A stretch of DNA of 50,876 nt from Desulfobotulus pelophilus. Lineage in GTDB: Bacteria; Desulfobacterota; Desulfobacteria; Desulfobacterales; ASO4-4. A program made the translations under genes and the position numbers. Shown here one piece after another: positions 8,434 through 15,677 of the stretch (the first letter of the stretch is position 1; each line of letters starts with the position of its first letter). Below the pieces are notes generated by a model, which searched no databases, was not told the DNA's origin, and worked only from the letters and a program-made list of their open reading frames with translations. The stretch lies in assembly GCF_026155325.1 (NCBI RefSeq), contig NZ_JAPFPW010000021.1, positions 1 through 50,876 of the forward strand. The letters run 5' to 3'.

Positions 8434-9522
8434 ATGAAAATCTGCATTATAGCCGGTGCCAGGCCCAATTTTATGAAAATTGCTCCCCTGATCCGAGAGA
8501 TTCAGCGTCATGATACCTTGGATTTTATTCTGGTCCATACCGGCCAGCATTATGATTATGAAATGTCCGAGGCCTTTTTCAAGGATCTTGAAATTCCAAG
8601 GCCGGGTTATTTTCTGAATGTGGGTTCTGCCAGCCATGCAAAACAGACAGCCGCCATCATGTCTGCTTTTGAAGATGTCTGCCTTGCGGAAACGCCGGGT
8701 CTTGTGCTTGTGGTGGGCGATGTGAACTCCACCATGGCGGCCTCCATTGTGGCCAAAAAGCTTGAAATCAAAGTGGCGCACATAGAGGCAGGTCTGAGAA
8801 GCTTTGATCTTTCCATGCCCGAAGAAATCAACCGCATGGTCACCGATGCCATCACGGATTATTTTTTTACCACGGAAAAAGCGGCGGATGACAATCTTGT
8901 CAGGGAAGGCAAGCCCCTGTCTGCCATCCATTTTGTGGGCCATGTGATGATTGATAATCTTCTCTATCAGAAAGAACGGCTTGGAGATCTGCCGGGTTTT
9001 TTGGGTAAGGAATTTAAGGAAAAGTATCCGGAATATTTTTTCATGACCCTGCACCGGCCTTCCAATGTGGATGACAAGGCGGTTTTGCAGGGCATTTTTG
9101 ATGCCCTGAATGAGATTGCAGAGGAAACGCCCTTTATTTTTCCCGTGCATCCCAGAACAAGAAAGCAGCTGGATGCCTTTGGTATAAGGGTTTCGGAGCG
9201 CATAGAACAGGTTCCTCCTTTGGGCTTTAAGGAATCCTTGTATCTGTGGAAGGATGCAAAGGCGGTGTTTACGGATAGCGGCGGTCTTCAGGAAGAAACC
9301 ACAGGCCTTGGGGTACCCTGTTTCACCTTGCGGGATAACACGGAGCGACCTGTCACAATTGAGGAGGGAACCAATCTGCTTGTGGGTAGTAAAACGGAAG
9401 ATATTCTTAAGGCATGGCAGGATATGAAGGAAGGCCGGATAAAAAAAGGCCGGATTCCTGCCTTGTGGGATGGCAGGGCTGCGGAGAGGATTGTGGATGT
9501 TTTGTTTGAGCATAAGGTATAG
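8434..9522 (+). CDS. wecB: UDP-N-acetylglucosamine 2-epimerase, non-hydrolysing
   Basis: The protein has 362 residues, close to the usual 370-380. It interconverts UDP-GlcNAc and UDP-ManNAc in the cytoplasm. Recognisable motifs are GARPNFMKIAPLI (8-20), HTGQHYD (35-41), VVGDVNSTMA with Asp96, AHIEAGLRS with Glu118, MPEEINRMVTDAI with Glu131, the HRPSNVDD histidine near residue 205, and DSGGLQEETTGLGVPC near 277-292. The three acidic catalytic residues are all present. It is the last gene of the cassette and its base use is richer in G+C than the genes just upstream, resembling the chromosome backbone. UDP-ManNAc could be a building block for the glycan. No epimerase-linked dehydrogenase (WecC type) is visible in the window. 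Confidence 0.93.
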   Translation: MKICIIAGARPNFMKIAPLIREIQRHDTLDFILVHTGQHYDYEMSEAFFKDLEIPRPGYFLNVGSASHAKQTAAIMSAFEDVCLAETPGLVLVVGDVNSTMAASIVAKKLEIKVAHIEAGLRSFDLSMPEEINRMVTDAITDYFFTTEKAADDNLVREGKPLSAIHFVGHVMIDNLLYQKERLGDLPGFLGKEFKEKYPEYFFMTLHRPSNVDDKAVLQGIFDALNEIAEETPFIFPVHPRTRKQLDAFGIRVSERIEQVPPLGFKESLYLWKDAKAVFTDSGGLQEETTGLGVPCFTLRDNTERPVTIEEGTNLLVGSKTEDILKAWQDMKEGRIKKGRIPALWDGRAAERIVDVLFEHKV

Positions 9523-9723
9523 GTCGTATTTTTGTGTGCTGGTCTTTTGGTTGCCGGGGTGAGTTTTCGAAAAAAGAAGTGTTCAAAAATAGGGTTGTGC
9601 TTTTAACATAACATGATAAAAATACTTCATTGTGATTTGGTTTATAATTTTTTGTTGTAAAATAAGGTAGCGTTTGAATTGCTGTATCCCTTCCAATTTT
9701 TGAGATAGAGAAAGGGTAAAGAC

Positions 9724-10101
9724 ATGACCGAAGCTGGATCGTCTGGCGTGGAAAGGCGGCGGGCTCCGCGTTTTGAGGCTAAGCACAAAGCCATTGCCGT
9801 TTTGAACGCAAAACCGGTTCGCATAGGGCAGGTGCTGGATATCAGCGATATAGGGCTTGCCTTTTCCTATATGGAAAATATTGAATGGCCCCCTCTGCCC
9901 TATTACGATGATGCTTATCTGGAGTTGAGTTGTGAGGATCTGTATCTGAGCATTCCTTCTTCTCAATATCGTGTAGTGGCGGATATGCCCATGAAGCCAC
10001 AGAGCCCGGCATGCAGCATACCCATGCGCAGGGTATCCATCGCGCTGTGCGATCTTGCTCCTGAAGATACGGCCTTCCTTGCCTGCTACAGAAGCTATTG
10101 A
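9724..10101 (+). CDS. PilZ domain protein, likely c-di-GMP receptor
   Basis: The protein has 125 residues and consists of a single PilZ domain. Both c-di-GMP-binding elements are visible: RRAPRF near residues 12-17 (R-x3-R) and DISDIGLAF near residues 39-47 (D-x-S-x2-G). The ATG follows GAAAGGGTAAAGAC. It ends just before galU and is probably cotranscribed with it, which suggests that c-di-GMP influences polysaccharide precursor supply or the export machinery downstream. The link to a particular partner is inference. A perfect TATAAT at 9643-9648 lies about 75 bases upstream, but no good -35 element was found. Confidence 0.75.
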   Translation: MTEAGSSGVERRRAPRFEAKHKAIAVLNAKPVRIGQVLDISDIGLAFSYMENIEWPPLPYYDDAYLELSCEDLYLSIPSSQYRVVADMPMKPQSPACSIPMRRVSIALCDLAPEDTAFLACYRSY

Positions 10102-10190
10102 TTCACGCTGCTAAGGGGTCCGGAGTTGTGGAGCCGGAGTTCTCCTGTTCTCTTTTGCGTACTGTTTGCTATAACAAAGAAAGGTTGCTC

Positions 10191-11033
10191 ATGATTCAGA
10201 AGTGTCTGTTTCCGGCTGCTGGGTACGGAACCCGTTTTCTTCCCGCAACCAAAGCCATGCCCAAAGAAATGATGCCCGTTGTCAACAAGCCGCTCATTGA
10301 GTACGGTGTTGAAGAAGCACTGCAGGCCGGTATGGTGGATATGTGTATTGTGACGGGGCGGGGTAAAAATGCCATTCTGGATCATTTTGATATGAATTAT
10401 GAGCTGGAGCACCAGATCTCCGGCACCAGCAAGGAAGACCTTTTGGCCGGTATTCGTGCTGTTATTGAGAAAGCCAACTTTACCTATATCCGTCAGCGGG
10501 AAATGAAGGGGCTGGGGCATGCCATATTAACAGGCCGCGCCCTGGTTGGGGATAACCCCTTTGCCGTGGTACTGGCGGATGATCTCTGTATTCATCCGGA
10601 AGAAGGCGTGCTGGCCCAGATGGTTGGGCTGTACAGGCAGTTCCGGTGCTCCATTGTGGCCGTGGAGGAAGTGCCGGCGGATGAAACCCATAAATATGGT
10701 GTTATTGCGGGGAAGGCACTTACCAACTCCCTTGTGTGTGTGGAAGATATGATAGAAAAGCCGGAGCCGGGCAAAGCCCCCAGCAATCTTGCCATCATCG
10801 GTCGCTATATTCTTACGCCGGATATTTTCGATATCCTGGAACAGACCCCACCCGGTAAAAATGGTGAAATACAGATCACAGACGCCCTGCTGCAGCAGGC
10901 GAAAACGGGGTGTGTGCTTGCGTACAAGTTTAAGGGAAAACGATTTGACTGCGGAACCGTAGACGGCTTTATTGCCGCAACCAACTATTGTTATGAAAGA
11001 TTTTGTTCCTGTCGGCCGAACGGACACGGCTAG
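10191..11033 (+). CDS. galU: UTP-glucose-1-phosphate uridylyltransferase
   Basis: The protein has 280 residues from ATG 10191, which has AAAGG about seven bases upstream. The longer in-frame ORF from 10098 adds non-conserved sequence, so that start was rejected. The nucleotidyltransferase signature FPAAGYGTRFLPATKAMPKE begins at residue 7. KPLIEYGVEEAL, ILDHFD, QREMKGLGHAIL, VLADDL and MIEKPEPGKAP follow in the order expected for GalU. The enzyme makes UDP-glucose from UTP and glucose 1-phosphate. With galE at 22963 it can supply UDP-Glc and UDP-Gal to the exopolysaccharide pathway, and it lies directly upstream of the export operon. Confidence 0.93.
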   Translation: MIQKCLFPAAGYGTRFLPATKAMPKEMMPVVNKPLIEYGVEEALQAGMVDMCIVTGRGKNAILDHFDMNYELEHQISGTSKEDLLAGIRAVIEKANFTYIRQREMKGLGHAILTGRALVGDNPFAVVLADDLCIHPEEGVLAQMVGLYRQFRCSIVAVEEVPADETHKYGVIAGKALTNSLVCVEDMIEKPEPGKAPSNLAIIGRYILTPDIFDILEQTPPGKNGEIQITDALLQQAKTGCVLAYKFKGKRFDCGTVDGFIAATNYCYERFCSCRPNGHG

Positions 11034-11324
11034 TTTTTCTGGTAGTTTTTCCTGCCTCCCATTATTCTGATTTTATGATTGACATGCTGCCTTCTTTTGC
11101 ATTATCGTCATGGTAATCAATGTAAAAAGTGCGCTGAAAAGGTTCGTTTGCGTACAATAAAAACTTCTGAATGGTTTTCTATAGCCCTGAAACGGCATCT
11201 GTCCTGTTTGATGTATACATCCTGTGCTGGCGGTTTGTTGGTCGCCTGTGCCTGTAATGCCTTTGGGAGAGCTTTCGCCGTGTGTTGTTTTTTTGTCGTA
11301 GCCTGGAAGTGAGGGTGCTGGCTT
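11034..11324 (+). other. galU-to-exopolysaccharide operon intergenic region
   Basis: No convincing gene is present. A 77-codon plus-strand ORF at 11079-11312 is rich in cysteine, has no ribosome site and resembles nothing known. The region probably holds the promoter of the exopolysaccharide operon; one candidate is listed separately. No GG-N10-GC sigma-54 type element stood out. Confidence 0.4.
11079..11108 (+). promoter_or_regulatory. Candidate sigma-70 promoter of the exopolysaccharide operon
   Basis: A perfect TTGACA at 11079-11084 is followed after 18 bases by TATCGT at 11103-11108. The -10 element is weak, so the call rests mainly on the -35 match and on its place upstream of the phosphoglycosyltransferase gene. 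Confidence 0.35.
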
Positions 11325-12764
11325 ATGCTGCGTGAAAATTCCGATACCTTGAACAGCTTTCACAGGCTTGCGGATCTCGTTTTAACGGCGTTTTCGTTTT
11401 TGATTGCCTACGGGATTAAAAAGAACGGATTTTTTGGCTTGGGAGGCCTGTCTCAGGAGCCGGATTACAGGCTCGTAGTGCTGTTTATTCTTGTGATATG
11501 GTATTTTGTCTTCGATTGGAACCGGGTGTATGCACCTTTCAGGAATCAGAATATCGCAGAAATTCTCCTGCGTCTTTATAAATCTGTTTTTGTTTCGCTT
11601 ATGGTGTTTTCTCTTGCGATCTATCTCTTGAAAATAGAGGGGTTGAGCCGGGCACTGATTCTTCTTTTTGTGTCTGTGAACCTGACCCTTCTGACCTTTT
11701 CTAAGGTTGCCGTATTTCGCATGCTGGCATCTGTGCGATCAAACGGATATAATTATAAAAATATACTGGTGGTTGGCAGCAGGACAAGGGCAGCCATCTT
11801 CATGCGTTCCATTCTGGATAAGGCGGAGAAAGGGTACAGGATCTGCGGGTGTCTGGAAACAGACCGCGACCGGCTGGGTGTCTGGGTTGCCGGTTCCATT
11901 CATGTGACGGCCCACGTAGATGAGCTGAAAAACATTTTGGAAACCCAGGTGGTGGATGAGCTGGTTTTTGCCATGCCCCTGAAAAAAATAGACAACGCGG
12001 ATGAGCTGATTGTCATGGCAGAGGATATGGGAGTAAAGTGCCGTATCATCCCGGACTGGCAGCTTCATTATCTTATGTATAAACCGGATACGGCAACCAT
12101 ACGATTTGAGTCCTTTCTGGGAACTCCCAGTATTGCCCTGCACATGATCACCGGTAATGACAGGTTACTGATGTATAAAACGGCCATTGATTACATATTC
12201 TGTGTTCTGGCCTTTATCTTTTTGCTGCCCCTTTTTGTGCTGATCGGGGCAGCCATCCGAATTTGTTCGCCGGGCCCGGTTTTCTATAAACAAAAACGGA
12301 TAGGACTGCACGGCAGGGTATTTGAGGTCTATAAGTTTCGGACCATGGTGATGGATGCGGATGCCATGCTGGATCAGTTGAAAGACCTCAATGAGGCGGA
12401 TGGACCGGCTTTCAAGATCAAAAACGATCCGCGAATTATTCCATGGGTAGGAACCTTTCTGAGAAAAACCAGCTTGGATGAATTGCCCCAGATTATGAAT
12501 GTGCTGAAGGGAGAAATGAGCCTTGTTGGGCCACGTCCGCCTTTGCCCTCAGAGGTAGGCGAATATTCCGTGTGGCAGCGCAGACGCTTATCCATGAAGC
12601 CGGGGCTTACCTGCATCTGGCAGATCGCGCCCGGAAGAAATGATATCCGGTTTGACGACTGGATGCGGATGGATCTGGAATATATCGATAACTGGTCCTT
12701 GTGGCTGGATATGAAGCTGGTGATGAAAACCATTAAGTCCGTGCTGTTGGGTGCGGGGAGATAA
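11325..12764 (+). CDS. Polyprenyl-phosphate phosphoglycosyltransferase (WbaP type)
   Basis: The protein has 479 residues. Four N-terminal hydrophobic helices (about 17-33, 49-66, 87-103, 109-130) precede a Rossmann-like CoA_binding_3 domain that starts with ILVVGSRTRAAIF near 147. A fifth membrane segment near 287-309 leads into the catalytic bacterial sugar-transferase domain. That domain contains CSPGPVFYKQKRIG, VYKFRTMVMDAD, TSLDELPQIMNVLKGEMSL, GPRPPLPSE and MKPGLTCIWQI. The Asp-Glu pair expected for the phosphoglycosyltransferase reaction is in SLDELPQ. It transfers a sugar 1-phosphate from UDP-sugar to undecaprenyl phosphate and so starts each repeat unit. The length and layout match the WbaP/EpsB-type enzymes of Wzx/Wzy pathways. 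It is the first gene of the operon. Confidence 0.92.
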   Translation: MLRENSDTLNSFHRLADLVLTAFSFLIAYGIKKNGFFGLGGLSQEPDYRLVVLFILVIWYFVFDWNRVYAPFRNQNIAEILLRLYKSVFVSLMVFSLAIYLLKIEGLSRALILLFVSVNLTLLTFSKVAVFRMLASVRSNGYNYKNILVVGSRTRAAIFMRSILDKAEKGYRICGCLETDRDRLGVWVAGSIHVTAHVDELKNILETQVVDELVFAMPLKKIDNADELIVMAEDMGVKCRIIPDWQLHYLMYKPDTATIRFESFLGTPSIALHMITGNDRLLMYKTAIDYIFCVLAFIFLLPLFVLIGAAIRICSPGPVFYKQKRIGLHGRVFEVYKFRTMVMDADAMLDQLKDLNEADGPAFKIKNDPRIIPWVGTFLRKTSLDELPQIMNVLKGEMSLVGPRPPLPSEVGEYSVWQRRRLSMKPGLTCIWQIAPGRNDIRFDDWMRMDLEYIDNWSLWLDMKLVMKTIKSVLLGAGR

Positions 12765-12780
12765 AACAAGGGAGGTAGTT

Positions 12781-13341
12781 ATGAAACAGTTTATCGTCAT
12801 ACTGGCCGTGTGTTTTTTGGTTGCCGTACCGGTTTGGGCGGCGGAAACCTGGCAGCAAAATTTTTTTAACACGGTGCAGACGGAAGGCTATGATGCAGCC
12901 CTTATCAATGCCATTCAGGATGGTGTGCCATTGGAGGACGTGTGCCAGCTTTCTTCGCAGCTGGGGTTCGATAAGGTCTATATTCTTGCCAAGGTTGTTG
13001 TGATTACGGAAAGCATGGGTATGGATTCCACCGCTGTTCTTGCAGGCCTTCTGAACTCAGACTTTGGAGCGGGCGTGGATGCGGTTGCGGTGACGTCTCT
13101 GGCCGCTTCCAATATTGAGTCTGCTGTGGCCGCTGGTGTGGTCCGTGCCCCCAGCAGCAATGAGGTAGCCATGAACTTTGCACGGTTTTATGGCGATATG
13201 GGAATGGGCGAAGGAGCACCCGGTGGAGAGCAGGGCCTTGGGTTTGGGGATGAACCGGGGCTTGGTTTTGGAGATCTTGTCATGGGTGAAGTGGGTTTTG
13301 GTTCCGGTGGTAATATTGAGGCATCGCCCTCGGCATTCTGA
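12781..13341 (+). CDS. Small secreted glycine-rich protein, unknown
   Basis: The protein has 186 residues from ATG 12781, which is preceded by GGGAGGTAGTT; earlier in-frame starts lie inside the phosphoglycosyltransferase gene. Residues 1-20 are a signal peptide (FIVILAVCFLVAVPVWA, cut before AETW). Residues 25-135 look helical and alanine/valine-rich (YDAALINAIQDGVPLEDV, LAASNIESAVAAGVV). The C-terminal 45 residues are glycine-rich, with two exact copies of GLGFGD near 152-165. I do not recognise a family. Its place between the initiating enzyme and the outer-membrane barrel suggests a periplasmic or secreted accessory of polysaccharide export, possibly a plug or chaperone of the barrel. That role is inference from context only. 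Confidence 0.6.
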   Translation: MKQFIVILAVCFLVAVPVWAAETWQQNFFNTVQTEGYDAALINAIQDGVPLEDVCQLSSQLGFDKVYILAKVVVITESMGMDSTAVLAGLLNSDFGAGVDAVAVTSLAASNIESAVAAGVVRAPSSNEVAMNFARFYGDMGMGEGAPGGEQGLGFGDEPGLGFGDLVMGEVGFGSGGNIEASPSAF

Positions 13342-13417
13342 GTGCGTTTTGCCTGCTGAGGCATGAGGGCAAGGGCCTTACAATCAACGGCTGGATTTAT
13401 TGGGGAAGGAAGCTGGG

Positions 13418-14695
13418 ATGAAAAAGTTAATGATAACAGGTCTTCTGGCCTTTATCTTTGTGCTGCCCGTTATGGCGGAAGAAGGTCGTTTTCCGGGTGT
13501 TTCCGGTGATGGCATCTCCGGTGATGTATTGGGCATGCAGCGGCGGAATGTGCATTCTGCCGTGGCCCTGGGTTTTCAGTATACGGATAACCTGTATAAT
13601 TCTAAAAATAATAAGGAAGCTGACACATCCTTTATTTTTTCACCTTCCATCGCCCTTGCATTGCCGGGAACCCGGCGGGTGGATGTGGCTCTTTCACCGG
13701 ATACGGCAGCACCGGGGGGGCTTGGTTTCTCCAGAGAACGGGTAGATTCCACGGACCGCTACCTTGCCTACCTGGTGTATAACCCCAAGGCGGAGTTTTA
13801 TGCGGATAACAGTGATGAAAATTTTACCAGCCACAATGTGAAAGGTGCTGTGCAGTACAATGCTCCCGGAGGGCTCACCCTTGATCTGGCAGCCAAATAT
13901 GCCAAGGCCAGTGAAGCCAGGGGAGAGGTGGGTAACCGGTATCTGGATGAGTATGAGGACATGCTTTATGATTTTATTGTTCGCTACGATTTTTCTCCCA
14001 AACTTTTTGTAAGGGGCACGGCATCCGGTTATAATCTGGAATATGACCGCACGGAATCAGACTTTAGAAACCGTACGGACATGGCCTGGTCCATGGCAGC
14101 GGGTTACAAGTTCAGCCCGAAAACCGAGCTTTCCATGGAATACCAGAAGGTCTGGGTGGATTATGATAAGCTGCTGGAGAACCCCGGTACCCATTTCCGT
14201 AGAGACAGTGATGAACAGCGGTATGCTCTGAATCTGGCATGGCGCATGACAGCCAAATCCCGTGGTCGCTTTAAGATTGGTCAGGTGGAAAAAAGTCTGG
14301 ATGGAGGCAAGGATGATACGGCCCTTTTTATGGAGCTTCAGCTGGTCCACAACATAACCACAAGATCCCAGATTATGCTGGAAGCATCCCGGCGATTTTA
14401 TGAAACAAACTTTAAGGAAGCCAGTTATTATATTTCTGAAAGAATCAACCTGGCCTATCGCCAAGAGTTTACACCGCGCATCACCGGCAAGGTTCGCCTG
14501 GGCTGGAGTGCGGATGATTATTCCGGAATTACCCTTGAAAACGATACCTATCGTTTCAATCCTTCCTGCGAATACAGTTTCAATAACTGGCTGGCCATAG
14601 AAGGCGGGTACTCCTATGTAAAAAGAACTTCCGACAGGAATGATCTGGAATATGACACCAATACCTTTACCCTGACCGTAATCGGGCGTTTTTAA
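13418..14695 (+). CDS. Outer-membrane beta-barrel protein of the export operon
   Basis: The protein has 425 residues from ATG 13418, with AAGGA eight bases upstream; the in-frame TTG at 13400 was rejected. A signal peptide (MKKLMITGLLAFIFVLPVMA) is followed by alternating-polarity strands with aromatic girdle residues, such as AVALGFQYTDNLYN, KLFVRGTASGYNLEY, TELSMEYQKVWVDY and SQIMLEASRRFYETNF. The protein ends TLTVIGRF with a terminal Phe, the classic signal for barrel insertion. About 18 strands seem possible by eye. It resembles the outer-membrane proteins found beside OPX genes in exosortase and myxobacterial exopolysaccharide loci. It may form the outer-membrane exit for polymer exported through the next gene's product. 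Confidence 0.75.
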   Translation: MKKLMITGLLAFIFVLPVMAEEGRFPGVSGDGISGDVLGMQRRNVHSAVALGFQYTDNLYNSKNNKEADTSFIFSPSIALALPGTRRVDVALSPDTAAPGGLGFSRERVDSTDRYLAYLVYNPKAEFYADNSDENFTSHNVKGAVQYNAPGGLTLDLAAKYAKASEARGEVGNRYLDEYEDMLYDFIVRYDFSPKLFVRGTASGYNLEYDRTESDFRNRTDMAWSMAAGYKFSPKTELSMEYQKVWVDYDKLLENPGTHFRRDSDEQRYALNLAWRMTAKSRGRFKIGQVEKSLDGGKDDTALFMELQLVHNITTRSQIMLEASRRFYETNFKEASYYISERINLAYRQEFTPRITGKVRLGWSADDYSGITLENDTYRFNPSCEYSFNNWLAIEGGYSYVKRTSDRNDLEYDTNTFTLTVIGRF

Positions 14696-14722
14696 AATGC
14701 CGTGAGGGTTATGAATGATCCG

Positions 14723-14757
14723 GCTTGCCGCACGTTCTGCGGCAGGCTTTTTCTTTT
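14723..14757 (+). terminator. Intrinsic terminator inside the exopolysaccharide operon
   Basis: GCTTGCCGCA at 14723-14732 pairs with TGCGGCAGGC at 14738-14747 (one G-T pair, loop CGTTC) and is followed by TTTTTCTTTT. This strong rho-independent signal lies between the barrel gene and the wza-like gene, so it could separate or attenuate the two halves of the operon. Confidence 0.8.
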
Positions 14758-14768
14758 AAGGAACAGGC

Positions 14769-15581
14769 ATGTACGTGAGATGGAATGTAGTTGTTTTTTG
14801 TGTGCTGTTGTGGTGTTTGGGCTTTTCCGTTCCAGCTCCGGCTGATGATTACACCGTTGGCCCCGGAGATACCCTTGACATCCGTGTGTATAATCACGCG
14901 GATCTTTCCGTAAAGGCCAGTGTTTCCGGAGAGGGAACCATCCGTTATCCCCTGTTGGGTGAATTCAGAATCAGCGGTAAAACCCCTTCAGAAATTTCTG
15001 TGCTGATCGAAAACATGCTGGCAGACGGGTACATCCTGAATCCCCAGGTATCGGTGTTTCTGAACGAGTACAGAAGCCGGAAGGTAACCATTCTGGGCGA
15101 GGTGGATAAGCCGGGACTCTATGAACTGGCGGGTCGTATTTATCTTCTGGAGCTGATTTCAAGGGCGGGCGGCCTGACTCTGGATGCCGGGCGCTCCGTT
15201 TACGTTACGCGCTCCAACGGGACAACAGAAAATGGAGATGCCGGGCAGGAAGTGCTGCATGTGGATCTCCACCAGCTCATTGAGCAGGGTGATGTGGGCC
15301 AGAATATCCTGATACGAAACGGAGACAGTGTTTTTATTCCCAAGGTGGAAAAGATTTATGTGACCGGCGAGGTCCGGCGACCGGCTGCCTACAGTTACGA
15401 TGCGGATCTTACCCTGATTAAGGTTCTGACCAATGCAGGCGGTTTAACGGATAAGGCCTCTTCCAGAAACATACGGATCATACGGGATGTGAATGGAGAA
15501 AAAGTGGTGCTCCAGCGGGTCTCCATGGATCAGAGGGTGCAGCCCAATGATGTGATTGTTGTGCCGGAAAGTTTTTTTTAG
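14769..15581 (+). CDS. Polysaccharide export (OPX) protein, Wza-like, short form
   Basis: The protein has 270 residues. After a signal peptide ending near APADD there is a Poly_export domain (YTVGPGDTLDIRVYNHADLS, then GTIRYPLLGEFRISGKT, about residues 28-105). Two SLBB domains follow, starting at VTILGEVDKPGLYEL and at IYVTGEVRRPAAYSY. It is much shorter than E. coli Wza (about 380 residues) and lacks the C-terminal amphipathic helix that forms Wza's outer-membrane pore. No lipobox cysteine is evident; the LLWC in the signal region is a poor match. It therefore probably forms a periplasmic conduit and needs another outer-membrane channel, for which the adjacent barrel is the obvious candidate. 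AAGGAACAGGC precedes the ATG. Confidence 0.88.
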   Translation: MYVRWNVVVFCVLLWCLGFSVPAPADDYTVGPGDTLDIRVYNHADLSVKASVSGEGTIRYPLLGEFRISGKTPSEISVLIENMLADGYILNPQVSVFLNEYRSRKVTILGEVDKPGLYELAGRIYLLELISRAGGLTLDAGRSVYVTRSNGTTENGDAGQEVLHVDLHQLIEQGDVGQNILIRNGDSVFIPKVEKIYVTGEVRRPAAYSYDADLTLIKVLTNAGGLTDKASSRNIRIIRDVNGEKVVLQRVSMDQRVQPNDVIVVPESFF

Positions 15582-15677
15582 TCGGAAGTTTTTGTATTCC
15601 CTGCCCGCTGGAAAAGGTTCCGGCCTGAAACCGCTGGAGCTCAACTGGTCTTGATCAAATAAGGATGTGTTCTGATT

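Noticed and set aside
8389-9513. A 374-codon minus-strand ORF
   Set aside because: It is antisense to wecB, whose motifs are unmistakable, and its own sequence is low in recognisable domains.
11079-11312. A 77-codon plus-strand ORF in the galU-to-operon gap
   Set aside because: No ribosome site, unusual cysteine content and overlap with the likely promoter.
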